Origin: Beaufortia kweichowensis
Lineage: Eukaryota; Chordata; Actinopteri; Cypriniformes; Gastromyzontidae
NCBI GenBank assembly: GCA_019155185.1
Contig: CM032800.1
Span: 11,090,001-11,154,000, forward strand
Length of the DNA: 64,000 bases
Reading direction: 5' to 3'
Positions 35,584-47,135 of this stretch are shown one piece after another. The notes beneath the pieces were generated by a model. That model saw only the letters and a program-made list of their open reading frames with translations, was not told the origin of the DNA and searched no databases. Made by a program: the position numbers and the translations under genes. Each line of letters starts with the position of its first letter. The first letter of the stretch is position 1.

Positions 35584-38205
35584 ATGGCCACAAATACCGC
35601 AGAGAGGAATCCACATTTCGAGTGTCCGACATGGTAAAACTGACTGCAGTGCATACTGCATATATAGTGCATGAATTAGCTGTTATAATATCCAATATAA
35701 CAGTTATTCAGACCAACAACAGTGCTTCAGATAGTATGAGATCTGGAACAGCCTTGAGCTAAAACTCACATGCTTGCATGCAAACTGCATATAAAAGCAT
35801 ATTACGTTCATTTCTCAGATGCTTTACTCATGGCCATAACTGTCCTTGTATAACAAAGATAATCTTAGTTTTGTTTCGTTGCAGGGCAGGAAAGCCTCCA
35901 GCAGGGCTGCATTTGGACGTGGTGAAAGGAGACAAACTTGTTGAGGTATTACACTGAGTTTAAAGAAATATTTTAACTGGCACACTTACTGTAAATTGCT
36001 GTATTTTACATTTGTATTTCCTTGGAACAACGATATTTCAGGGTTGCGGAGAAATCTTCAGTGTACCAGTAAAAAATAGGTTTCTAATAGTACTGAGTTT
36101 CAGCTGGAAATGCAGCAGGGATGCACCAGATACTGACCTGACCGCCTGCTGCTCAGTTCAGACTGATGTATGTGTGATCATGGCTGTCAGGTCCAAACCG
36201 GTGCTACAGAAACACAAGACCCTGAGATTTAAGCTCTGAGCAGTGAGTCACTCCCTCAGGTGTTATAACTCTAGGGCACATTATGTCTTATTCATATTCA
36301 GCCTTGGTAAAGCCTTTGCATCTTTTTGCAAATTGTTACAGTATAATTTAAAGAAAAGGTTAACAGATGGACTAGTAAAGTGTTTCTTTTGCAGAAACTG
36401 ATCATCGATGAAAAGAAATATTATTTGTTTGGCCGAAACCCTGACGTCTGTGACTTCACCATTGACCATCAGTCATGCTCTCGGGTCCACGCGGCTCTTG
36501 TCTACCACAGGCATTTAAAAAGGGTCTTTCTTATCGACCTAAACAGCAGTAAGTTATACAAATCAAAGGCACAGATTGTTTTATCTCAAAGAGCACAATG
36601 CATTCAAATCAAACATTTACATTCATTTCCTGTAGCACATGGTACGTTCCTGGGACATATTCGCCTGGAGCCACACAAGCCTCAGCAGGTACCTATCGAC
36701 TCCACCATGTCATTTGGCGCATCCACTCGCGTCTACACCATCCGGGAGAAACCTCAGACCCAATTGAGCTCTGGTACAGGGGAAAGTAAAACTGGTGATG
36801 AAGAAGAGCTTAAAGGACTTTTGGGACTTCCAGAGGAAGAAACTGAACTTGAGGTATGTCTGTATCTTGTTGCCTGTTTTTGTGAGGCTTGATTTTTGTT
36901 CTTTTTATTGATTTCTAATCCCTAGTAGCATCCTTTAGTGTGGCAATGTTTCTAAAGCGAGCAAACAAGGTTGATTTATTACTTAATTTGTCACATTACT
37001 GTCAAATTACAAAATATTTAAATTATCCCTCCAGCTCTGAGTTAGTGTGTTAACAATAAAACACTGTCAAAAGTTAAGACACATTAAAATAGTCTTAATT
37101 ATTACTATTTCCCACATTCCCATAATAATAATTAGGCCATTCAAACTAATACAATAAAACAAAGAGGAAATATGGGAATTATGTTGTGTCCAAAAATGCA
37201 ATGAATTTCAATGTGCAAGCAGGCTCTGTATCCAAACTTTAGAAACATTATTACTGTATACATGTTATATGGATGTTACAAGATGTTACATTTCTTTACA
37301 TGAATGATCTTAATATTAATGCAATTCACTTTCTCCTCATTTCTTGGTCTCTTTTCGTGTCCTGTGGCAGAACCTGACAGAGTTTAACACCGCTCATAAC
37401 AAGCGCATCTCTACCCTCACCATAGAGGAGGGAAATCTGGATATTCAGAGGCCTAAGAGGAGAAGAAAGAGCTCCAGAGTGACCTTCACTGAAGATGATG
37501 AGATCATTAACCCAGGTAGAGTCATAAAGGAAATATAATTGTCAATCACATACCAGATTTTTGGATCAGATTTTCAGTAATCTGAATGTAGACAAACCTG
37601 TTTAAATATATGAATCAGACTTTTTGTACATATGCCAAAGTTGTCATTAAGGACTGGGTTATTAAACTGTATGTACATAATGTACTCTTTTAGAGGATGT
37701 TGACCCCTCCGTGGGACGCTTCAGAAACATGATCACAACAGCTGTCATTCCTATGAAGGTAATTTTCAAAATCATTACATCTAAAATAATTCTGTCATAT
37801 ACTAAAAAACAGAATGATTTACGTAAGTATTTACATCTGTTAAACCCATAGAAGAAGAAAATGGAGGGCGGTCATGCGCTGGGAATCGAGGAAACTGCAT
37901 CACGACACATGCACACTTTTCCCTTGCGCGGTGGACTTTATAAAGACCTTCCTCCTGCCAGTCATGAAGCTCAACCTACGGGAGCTCCTGGTGGAAACAC
38001 AATCCTGGGAGGACTGCCATTACCGCAGCCCAACCCTGCCCCGGACGTGGACATAGCCAGTGAAGCTCCACAACCGCCTGTCACCCTCAATCCCACACCT
38101 TTAACCGGTCCGTATGTGTCCGAGTTTCTCAACGAACCCCGTAAAAAGAAATATGCTAAGGAGGCATGGCCTGGCAAGAAGCCTACTCCGTCTTTGCTTA
38201 TTTAG
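35584..38205 (+). CDS. ppp1r8: Nuclear inhibitor of protein phosphatase 1 (NIPP1)
   Basis: Seven coding exons: 35,584-35,633, 35,885-35,945, 36,395-36,548, 36,636-36,853, 37,371-37,515, 37,694-37,758 and 37,852-38,205. They join in phase to 348 residues; human PPP1R8 has 351. The N-terminal half is a forkhead-associated domain with LFGRNPDVCDF, SCSRVHAAL and NSTHGTFLGH, which binds phosphothreonine in splicing partners. Next come the PP1-binding RVTF motif (within SRVTFTEDDEIINP) and an adjacent region matching the human PP1 contact segment. The C-terminus ends AKEAWPGKKPTPSLLI, as in the mammalian protein, where the tail helps inhibit PP1 and bind RNA. It acts in nuclear speckles on splicing and transcription. 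It is divergent from themis2. Intron 2 contains an unspliced open stretch (36,012-36,239) that I do not treat as an exon. Confidence 0.97.
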
Positions 38206-39372
38206 CCACAGTGCAGGATGTGGCTAACACTTTACCCCATATAAACTTTGTGCTCTTTAAAGTTGTCATCTGGTGCAAATGAGTTGCAGAAAGATCTCTA
38301 TTGATTGTGTATTGTGTATACGTTTTAAAGCAATATTTCACACAGAAATCTCAACTACATGCCATTCCAGCCCGAGGAGACATGAGAATGTCCAAGCTTG
38401 TTTTTCATACATTAAAGGTGGATGGTGATTTATACTGCCAATGAAATGTAAAAACAGGTTCATACAATGTTACACTGTTACAAACCTTCTGAAACCAAAC
38501 ATAAAACTGTTTGTGAGTACCAAAGTAAAAATTAAGTTATACATTGATAATCCTCCCCTCCTTTGTAATCTTATTTATGCTTATTTATTAAATATAAAAG
38601 TGGTACATTTTCATGTAAACAATCTCTTTTTTTATGTCAAGTGGGTGATTGTTGACCATGCAGTGTTTGCAGTGGGCAATATAAATCCTCATCCACTTTT
38701 ATGGAAAAGAGCAAATGATGGGTGAAGTATTTCTTAAAATGTGTGCTTAAAATGTTGTAATGGAATGAAAAGGACAAAATAACAGTTAAAAGAAACAGAA
38801 GTACCTGAACAAGAAAATATGTCATATATGGGGTTGTTTTAGTGTAGCCGTCACTATTTGTGTAAAAGGTTAAGCATTATCAAAAACAAAGGGCACAGGG
38901 CTTAACCATTTCATCTGGCATATATTTCATCTTTTTGGTAGCAGTAATCCAAACACACAAGTTTTGTTTTCATTCTTTAACAATGTGGTAGTAGCATCAT
39001 GAGCGCAACGATTTTTACAGCATTTATTGATCTTAATTTCAACATTTAAACAATCTTTAAAGCTTACGATTTTAAGATGAATAAATGCTGTAAAAGTATA
39101 TTGCTCATTGTTGGTTAATGTTAGCTAATGCTTATTACCAATGTAAATGAATGATTGATGAATTTCGAGAATTGCTGCAAATAGAGCTGAAAATGGTTGA
39201 AAGTTTTGTGTTACTGTAACATAAAAGTCTGCTGCTATTTTTCAGCAGGCTGTCTTCACCCTTACACTAAAACATATACAAAGAAGACAAAGACAGAATG
39301 ATGAATCATGTTTTGTTCCTTTATTGTCTTTTTCTTCTGTTGCGTTACATCACTGAAAGCACCCACAATAAA
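38206..39372 (+). other. Probable ppp1r8 3' UTR and flank
   Basis: Non-coding. ATTAAA at 38,411-38,416 and AATAAA at 39,367-39,372 are the candidate poly(A) signals; the second implies a 3' UTR of about 1.15 kb. The stretch includes a degraded MITE at 39,000-39,150. Confidence 0.4.
39000..39150. repeat. Inverted-repeat MITE (TTGTATTTGTTAACATT family), degraded copy 4
   Basis: CAGCATTTATTGATCTTAAT, then GAATAAATGCTG and TTGGTTAATGTTAGCTAATG follow the order of the family's interior. The ends are eroded. Confidence 0.45.
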
Positions 39373-41176
39373 GACCACACGATGTTTTTATTAAATATTT
39401 ATAGGTTTTTCTTTTCTACTGTGACACCAGCAGAAGTCATCTAGGTGGCTGTGTGTGTGTCATTTGTACAATGATTTTAATTTCTCTTAAAACAAGTTGT
39501 GGTTTAGGTTAGTGTCTTTATTTGTTGTGTTAATAGACAAAAATAAATTTAATTTTTTAGAAGAGATCATGCATTTAATGAGGTTTGCAATATGGATGCT
39601 GATAGAGGCAACCCATGTTGCTTTTCTTAAAATGAAGTTGAAATTGATATATTGATCTGTGGCTTCTAGAGAAACAAACAACATCTATTAACAACCCTAG
39701 AGCTCATGGTAATTTATGACATTTAGTTTCTGTATGAAGAAAATGAACAGGAAGCATGTTGATGTGCTTCGCTGACTCTCATATTTTGGTTTTGTGACCC
39801 ATGAGTGATTGTTTCATATCTTCTTCTGCTTTTAATGTCATTATGAGTGTCTCAGATGACTATTAGAAAGTCTTTTGAGCTTGCATATTTTCAGTTTTTT
39901 TTTTAACTGTCTGATGTGTTTATATTAATAATTAATTATTACCAGAAAATCAACAGGAACAGAAAGTCTGATTTATGAATAACTCGCAGTAAATACTCAA
40001 CGAAGACAAGACGTACAATAAAAACATACCTGTAAGTATTCACATTTTCATTACAGTGTAATGTTTGAGTTTTTATTGTTTCTGATTCTTATGAATGATG
40101 ACATTTATTTCATATGCAAGTCAGACTTTGTACCTATCTTATGAGGCTTTTGAGTGTCATTCAATAACTGAAGAACATTTCCGTAACCTAGTCTGGTGTT
40201 AATATTTTTTGTCAATCTTGTTTCTGGTTAATTTCCTACATATGCTAAATAGACTGTAACTATAGACATATTTTAACAAGTAACATTTATTTAATGCTCC
40301 GTATTATGTGTGGTGATCTATTAATAAGAAATTGTGGATTATAGTACAGTGATTCAAAACTAAATAACTAAAAATCAAGATATTTCTTAGTGTTTGGTTG
40401 TTTTATAACAATATGTATCTTTATAGTTAGGACAAGCTCTAGAATTTGAAATATAGTAGACAATGTTGGGCCCTTGTCAACATGGTAAGATATCATAACA
40501 TTACACTGCCATCTGGTGTTTGCAGTCAGGACAACAAAACATAAATCTGCAGTTCTGGAAAAACAGCACAGACAAATACTATTAAGTACATGAAACACCC
40601 TTAATCTCACCCCTAAACTTATAGTAAGTGTATGTATAGTAAGTATGTTAGTCAGTACTTATTTAGGATTTACACTGTAAATAAGAACAGTTTAAAAAGT
40701 GTAACCCTACTTTCTAACCTTCAATATTGCACAACACATATTACTACTAATAAAAATCTGCTTGTATAGTATACAGCTTATTGTATGTTTGTGTTCCAGA
40801 TGTAAATATTATGGGTTATCAGGGAAGTCAGGAAAACTTCTTGGGGACCAGGAAAATCTTTTCCTCGTGGATGGAAGCTGTCTGGATCTGACTGACATCA
40901 TTCCCGAATCAAAGGGCGATGTCAACAAGGGGCTTGACACTTGAACAAAAATTAAGAAATGGTTGAATTTTCTATTTTCTAATAACATTGATATGTCTCA
41001 CTTAGTGTTGGGATCATGACTAAAAATGCAGTTTGTTTATGCAAAGTAACTCACATTGTGGTGATTTTCCCCAGGCCTCATGTTTAGGAGCAAACAATTC
41101 CTGCAAGTATTTCACTATGAAAAAACAAAAAACACTCATTTGTAATAACTAATTTTTAACTTATGATTATGATCAC
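39373..41176. other. Intergenic with one plus-strand exon-like tail
   Basis: No B30.2 domain or other known exon is visible on either strand. At 40,800-40,944 a good plus-strand acceptor (TGTGTTCCAG) opens a 47-codon frame ending in TGA, with DQENLFLVDGSCLDLTDII in it. I do not recognise it, and no in-phase upstream exon was found between ppp1r8 and this point. Confidence 0.35.
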
Positions 41177-43058
41177 TCATAAATAAATGTCCAAACCTTC
41201 ATCAGATACACTGTCAATCTGCTGTCTGCAGAATCGTTGCACACACTCTCTGAGTCGAGACACAGATCCATCGACATTATCATTCAAAGAGAGAAGAGAA
41301 CCGCTGGAAAAAAGACTGAGTAAGTCTGTAGCTTCAGTTAGTGAGAGATTCTGGAAACCCTGGACAGACACAAAGACCACAACAGATAAAACAGATATTG
41401 CAAGATCTAACTAAAGACTGTCCTTGTTTTAAAGAGCTCTGATATACCCGGAGGAAATGGTTGTGATTCTCTATTTGTGAAAGCTGCTGTATCTCAGCGT
41501 CTTTCTTCTCCAGATCATCAATCTCCTGCTGCAGTTTGGCCAACAGTCCTTCAGCTTGACTCACTGCAGTCTTTTCCTGATCTCTGATCAGCTGTATCAC
41601 CTCACGACGGCCTTTCTCGATGGAGCTGATAAGCTCAGCAAAGAGCCTCTCAGTGTCCTCCACTGCTGTCTGTGCAGAACGCTTTAGAAAAAAACAAAAA
41701 TAAATAAAATGCTGTAAAATTGATTTATTTAATTGTTTTAACATTAATAAATAAGATGTTTTATTTAAAAATTTTATTTAAATTCAGGTTTATTTTATGA
41801 TAAATTAGGGATGACCCACTTTACCTCAAAAGAAATTTGTATGGCGTGTATGATCACAAAATATAACCATATATCACAAAATATATATCATCTAATTAAC
41901 ACATTAAATAAATCTAAAAGGAAAAACTTTCATCTAAACCTTGAAGTTAACAAAGGTAAAAAAAAGTATATGGGAAAAATTACCTTTAGGTATCTAAGTG
42001 ACACGTTTAACAAAATGTGGACCACTTTACCTAAGTTTACCCCATATTTATATTTAGACAAATTTGTTTTTGTATTTTGGCTCTCTGTATTTTTTATTAA
42101 GAGAAACATAATTTTATCTGCTTCAATATTCACAAATATGTTATGGTACAGCTTGTGGTTAAATATTTTTATGCATTTAGAATAGTTAGATTAGTATGGC
42201 ACTAGTATGAGTATGTCACCAAAGTGTGTGTTTGCATTGCTGGCATGCAAATTAGCTGTCTTTATGAACTTGTTAAAACACCTTTTTTATGCAAACCCCT
42301 CCCTTTCAGGAAATGAAATTTTGAAAAACACTGTTGACACTGACCTTATGAGACTCCACAGCATTAATCTGCTTCTGCAGTCGTTCCACTTTCATTTCGA
42401 TTCTTTGCTTGAGTAGACGCTGTGTGTTTTCCAAATATCTCTGTTTGAAACACAGTAAATTTAGCTGATTAAACGATTGTTACTACATATTCATCTGTGT
42501 CTGAATGAGACTATCACAAAACTGAAATATTGTAAAACTGTAAAACGAGACTGAAAGTACCTGTCTGTCAGACCTCGCTGTGGCCACATACACAGTGCTG
42601 TGGAATCTGTGCTCAGCTACGACACACTGCTTACAAATACTCTGTGCGTCCTGATTACAATAAATATCAAGAAGTTCGCCGTGTCGAGGACAAATCGGTT
42701 CCTGAAGTCGTCTAGTGTTGTCCATCGTGTCATGTTGTTGAGGGACACACTGAGCCTCTCCAGGTCCAGCGTTACAGTGAGCATCGACTGAAGGTTTGAG
42801 TTTTTTCTTCTTGTTTTTCAGTTTCCCCACCATTTCAGCAACCATCACGTTCTTTCTCAAAACAGGTCTTGGGGTGAACATCTGTCTGCACTGAGGACAC
42901 TTGTAAACTCTCATCTGATCATCCTGATCCCAACAGCCTTTAATACAGTTCATACAGTAACTGTGTCCACAAGGAATGGTCACCGGATCAGAAAGTAGAT
43001 CCAGACACACTGGACACTGGAACTGGTTCACAGCCCATAAAATACTGTCTTCAGCCAT
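41177..43058 (-). CDS. TRIM-family E3 ligase (RING, B-box, coiled coil; no B30.2 seen)
   Basis: Four exons on the minus strand: 42,561-43,058, 42,345-42,440 (96 nt), 41,448-41,681 (234 nt) and 41,359 down to 41,197 or 41,177. The 96- and 234-nt exons are the standard sizes of TRIM exons 2 and 3. Exon 1 has a C3HC4 RING (CPVCLDLL, CGHSYCMNC, CPQC) at about residues 15-60 and a B-box type 2 (CPRHGELLDIYC...CKQC...H) at about 123-155. Exons 2 and 3 form the coiled coil. Exon 4 has a donor-like GAAG/GTTTGG at 41,197/41,196; reading through it gives a stop at 41,177 and a 336-residue protein. Most fish TRIM/finTRIM genes continue into a B30.2 exon, which I do not see down to ppp1r8. RING TRIMs usually ubiquitylate targets, many in antiviral signalling. 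The exact paralogue is not assignable by eye. Confidence 0.8.
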
Positions 43059-43261
43059 TTCACTCTATAGAGAGGGTATGTGTACTACAGCTCGATAGCA
43101 GATTACTTTCTTTTTCAATCAAACGGAGGGTTTAAATATCTTCAGAAACATTGTTGAGAAACAGGTTTTCTGCTGGTAATGTTGTGATACATGTTATTCA
43201 AGGTGTTCTCGGTATATAAAAGATGTTCCTGGTTCAAGTAAATATTACTTGCACTTTTCTT

Positions 43262-43350
43262 TAGACCATTTAGTCTAAAGAACCTCTTTCCACTACAAAG
43301 AAACTTTTATGTACAGAAAGATTAAGGGTTCCTCATGAAACCATACTGCC
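43262..43350. repeat. MITE-like repeat copy (AAGAACC family)
   Basis: TAGTCTAAAGAACCTCTTTC, AGAAACTTTTATGTACAGAA and GGGTTCCTCATGAAACCATA correspond to the reverse orientation of the family at 51,685 and 61,655. Confidence 0.5.
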
Positions 43351-43460
43351 AAAAACATTTCTTTTATGGTTTGAATTCATGTGCTGTCCTATTGCATTAT
43401 TTATATATCTAATAAGTGGAGAGAAAACTAATGACCCTTAACACATAACACATATTTCCA

Positions 43461-43461
43461 G

Positions 43462-43495
<34 letters not shown>
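43461..43495. repeat. (TA)n microsatellite
   Basis: An almost pure alternating TA tract of about 33 bp. It is likely polymorphic. Confidence 0.9.
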
Positions 43496-43498
<3 letters not shown>

Positions 43499-44100
43499 CA
43501 CAATCAGCACAACTGACATTATACTTTGCAATCTACCAAAAAGTTCAATTGAATGCAAAAAACACCCCTACTGGTTTTCTTTACGTAAACACACATACTG
43601 AACGGTTTCAGGACTTAAACCAAAACAAAATTCTATTCATACATTCTTTTAACCATAGATGGCCTGAGATAATAAACATGTAAAATATATATTACATGTT
43701 ATTGTGTCTAAATTATGTGTTTACTGTGTGTAGTAAGTCTTTCACCTTCTTTTATATTCATGTATAGAGTCCAAGTCAGTAACATTATGACTGGATGTTG
43801 AATAACACAAATACATGTTAAATTAAATTTATTGATTGCAATCTGATCAAAATAAACATTCGAACAACCTGTTTCAGCCAAATTAATCAGTTTTCTTTCT
43901 TTAAGGAAATAGATCAGAAAAGTATTGTAAGGTGGAGTTTGTCATTACTGTGTTTTGGGCATCTGAAATATGTACATCTGAAGCAGTTAGAAACAGCAAA
44001 ACAGAAACTATGCCCAAAATGTTTCAGGGAATGCAAGACTATTACATTTATGCATTTGGCAGTGTCTTTTTTGTTTTAATGTGAAAAGTTTAAAGTGTGT

Positions 44101-44190
44101 AAAGCAGCGCATACATCCAAGTATCGCGAGAGATATTCGAATGCCTACCGAGTCGTCTGCTCTCGCGATACTTGATGTCATACGCCGATT
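44101..44190. repeat. CpG-rich inverted repeat with paired TCGCGAGA motifs
   Basis: AAGTATCGCGAGAG at 44,119-44,132 is the exact reverse complement of CTCTCGCGATACTT at 44,160-44,173, and pairing extends imperfectly outward (CATCCAAG versus CTTGATG; GCGTAT-type ends). The arms hold the 8-mer TCGCGAGA in opposite orientation, most of the TCTCGCGAGA element bound by KAISO/ZBTB33 in many promoters. The stretch 44,095-44,260 is a small CpG-rich island directly beside a hAT end, so it may be a transposon promoter, a foldback element, or a relic promoter. Confidence 0.7.
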
Positions 44191-44263
44191 GGTGTGCGCA
44201 GCGCCGCTTTACCATCATGTCCGCCCATTACATTTCGCGCGCCAGTGGAGAGGGTCTGACTGA

Positions 44264-45050
44264 CTAGCGATGGGCGATACCAATTATTTTCTTTCCGATT
44301 CGATACCAAGTACTTTTAAGATGAGTATCATCGATACCGATACTCCTATGAAATATTTTATGTAGGTGATTTTATCATTATTAATATTAAATAAACTGCA
44401 ATCGTCTCTCTTGCTTTTAAATAAATAAAATAAAATAAACAAATACATGACTTCTTTTTTTACATTTATTTAAAAAATACTGAACTCTATCAATTAAATT
44501 AAACTCTATTAATTAAACATATATAACAAAGTATATAACAAAAATATAACGTCACACAGAACTTTTTTCAATAACTGTCACATAATGTTTCTACATTTCT
44601 TCCTTTTTTAGGTTTTTGAGATAAAACAAGTGAATGTTGACATTTCTCCTCTTGAGCCTGTTTATTTTCTTTGACTTATCTTCTCTCTTGCTTTTAAATA
44701 AATAAAATAAAATGACTAAATAAACAAATACAACCCGGAATGCACTGAAAATCAAACCAGGGATGTCTGTGTTACCTCCTCTGCTCGCCTCAGCTGTACT
44801 TCATTGTGTTCTTCAGGCTGTTTTACTTTTAAATGCTTTGTCATATTTGTGGTATTGCCACAGTGACGTATTGTTTTTTGACAAATGTCACATGAAGCTT
44901 CATCATTGTTAACTAGAGTGAGATAACTACAGATTATAATCTTTTTCTTTCACTCATGACCGTAGCTATACACTCCAATCCCTCTTTAAACCTGCGCTGA
45001 GTCTGCTTTGACGAAGTGAGCGAGCGAACGCTGTCATGATACGCGGAGAT
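44264..45050 (-). mobile_element. hAT transposon fragment with BED zinc finger
   Basis: The left end reads TAGCGATGGGCGATACCA, followed by GATACCAAGTACTTTTAAG and ATCATCGATACCGATACT, typical of hAT termini in fish. On the minus strand, 44,765-44,910 encodes a BED-type finger: ASCDICQKTIRHCG, then TTNMTKHLKVKQPEEH, with the CxxC and H-x5-H-like ligands in place. The rest of the transposase is missing. Two direct copies of a ~45-bp AT-rich phrase (44,405 and 44,682) lie within. The right terminus was not found and may have been lost when the neighbouring Harbinger element arrived. Confidence 0.65.
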
Positions 45051-45199
45051 ACAGCGGAAGAAGATATAGTTCCCATTGCGTTTTAATTCCCATTGCATTT
45101 AATTATCTGAGATCGTTGCGCGTTCATGCGCTGATGTGAAAGGGGACATGTATGGATCGTAGAAAAACTGATCAACAACGCTGCTATTGGTTGTCTACA

Positions 45200-46180
45200 A
45201 TGGCCAAAGAGCGCGCTCACTTTCTCTCGCCGGCGGAGCAAGAATTATTGATGGAGGGCTATGGGGAGTTCCAGAATTTAATCAAAACGCCAGGGAACAC
45301 CTCAAAGGCTACAAAGGTCAGGAGAGAGGGCTGGCAAAAAGTTGCTGACAAATTAAATGCGTAAGTAGTGAGTGTGTTAGATGTTTTCCATCAATTATTA
45401 CAATATATGTACACTTCAATTCTTTTTAATAATTACGCTAATCTATTATGTTAGAGCCACCACAGGACCCACTAGAACTTGGGAACAAGTAAAGGTGAAA
45501 TACAAGAATATACTACAAAATGGTAATATTATAATATGTATATGTATTATGTATATGTGTGTTTTGTTTAATGACTATGAAATGATGTGCTTGTTTATAT
45601 CAGCCACTAGGAAAAAGGCAGAACAAAAAAAAACAGGCGGTGGTCCTGCACCCCCACATCACACCCCGGCAGAAGAGCTGGCCCTTGGGTTCAATGAGAA
45701 CAGACCCAATGTTCAGGGTAGGTCTGGGGGCAGCTCTTCCTTAGACCCACAGCCAGGAAGCAGCAACAACAGCAATTCTCTTTGTATAAGCTACTGTAAA
45801 ATAATTGGTAGTTACCTTGCATTGGGTGTAATCCAAAGGTCAGATACACTCATTTCAACTGTAAATTCAGTAGTGCTGAATTGCGTTCACATGAAAGGAA
45901 GGCAGTTAAACCTAGTTTGAGTAAATGTAAAAATTTTGCTTTTTCTCTTATGTACCCAAACTTTTTTGTGCAGTTTTGAATAACACACCCACACCTTTGC
46001 CTGTTCCCATGCAAGTGGTGGCTGAAGCATGTGCAGTAAGTTTCCCTCAATAGTGAAATCAATATCAATAGTGGAGACAGTCTATGACTTTGTCATACCA
46101 TGTATTTTAATTGCACAGGACAGTAAAGAGACGCTCTCAGATGAGTGTCCTTTGGAGGAAGTACGTGTCCCGTGCAGCTC
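45200..46180 (+). pseudogene. Harbinger SANT/Myb-like DNA-binding protein, probably decayed
   Basis: Start codon at 45,200 (MAKERAHFLSPAEQELLM). Exon 1 ends at 45,360, exon 2 is 45,455-45,522 (TWEQVKVKYKNIL), and exon 3 begins at 45,604 and is rich in charged and Pro/Gly/Ser residues; all three join in phase. Possible later exons are 45,974-46,035 (NNTPTPLPVPMQVV) and one from 46,119 (DSKETLSDECPLEEV) that would overlap the nuclease 3' end on the other strand. The trihelix-type fold (three helices with W/F spacing, GYGEFQNLI, REGWQKVADKL) binds the transposon ends and imports the nuclease in characterised Harbinger elements. Frame continuity through exon 3 is fair, but the partner nuclease is broken, so the gene is unlikely to serve transposition now. 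Confidence 0.6.
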
Positions 46181-47135
46181 TGCCACTAGGTTGACCCAAG
46201 TGCACTGGCTGGAGGTCATCATCAGGCTGCACTTCCACCACAGGGGTGCTCTCCTTTCTAATGGTGGCAATGTTGTGTAATACAGCACATGTGACAATGT
46301 CACAGGCCCTGTCATGTGCAACCCTGAAATCTTCCCTTTAGTTGACCAAAGGTCATTTCAATGCGTGCCCGTGTCCTGGCTAGAGCTGCATTGTAACGGG
46401 TTTGTGGTCCAGGGTTGGAGTCAGGGAATGGGGTCATAAAATACTGCCTACAGGCATAGCCCCTGTCTCCAACCAGGATCCCGTCGTAATCACCTGTATA
46501 ATGGTAAAATGCAGTTCTGTTAGGACCATAATCAGTGTGTAATACAGTGAGCTTCACATTAATATTTTCTTTACCATGTTCAAATAATGTGAGTAAATGT
46601 GACTCTCTGAAAATTCTGGAGTCATGCACAGATCCTGGCCATTTGGCTTCCACATTTGTAATATGACACAGAGTCACACACCATCTAAGATATTGTAGTC
46701 AATCAACTGCATACTTATGAAATGCATTGTGTATATTACCTATATAAAATATTAAGAATTGTGATAGTAACTCACCTGCACATTTATACTGTGACCCCCC
46801 CTCTCGGTTCACAAAATCCTCTTCAATGGGGCCTGGTGGGGACTTGACACAAATGTGTGTGCAGTCTATGGCACCAATCACATTAGGGAAGCCTGGGGGA
46901 CAATCAATTCATATTTACTAGCATAGTAATATTCACACAATCTTCATTAACAAGTAAAATGTACCTGCAATGGCGAAAAAGCTCTGTTTTACAACTTGGG
47001 GTCTTAAGTGGCTTGGAAAGACCGAGATCTTGAGCGCCAGGTAAACTTTGCGAATGGCACGACAGACAGCACTTTTGGTTAAGTTCTCAGCATCCCCAAT
47101 AGTGTACAGGAAAGTGCCACACGCAAAGAATGCAC
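46138..47135 (-). pseudogene. HARBI1-like DDE nuclease, truncated and frameshifted
   Basis: Minus-strand exons: about 47,135-46,965 (FFACGTFLYTIGDAENLTKS), 46,892-46,776 (GFPNVIGAIDCTHI) and about 46,690-46,138. The catalytic positions can be placed: D in GAIDCTHI, D in PGSVHDSRIF, and E in TRARIEMTFGQLK. The frame is disrupted near 46,660-46,690, where the MVCD and ITNVEAKWPGS phrases fall in different frames, and again at about 46,322, where RFQG and RACDIVTCAVLHNIATI are out of frame. The N-terminus before FFACG is missing, with an in-frame stop at the break. The element is therefore immobile by itself. Confidence 0.75.

Larger units (their letters stand above)
43059..44090. other. Intergenic, including the TRIM upstream region
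   Basis: AT-rich spacer with a MITE-like copy and a TA microsatellite, listed separately. No gene was seen. Confidence 0.5.

Noticed and set aside
36012..36239. 75-codon open frame within ppp1r8 intron 2
   Set aside because: The flanking exons join in phase without it and match the mammalian protein exactly at the junction; no FHA-related content.
41811..42185. 124-codon plus-strand open frame in the TRIM intron
   Set aside because: Antisense to a TRIM intron, very AT-rich (Lys/Asn/Ile/Phe-biased) and without domain resemblance.
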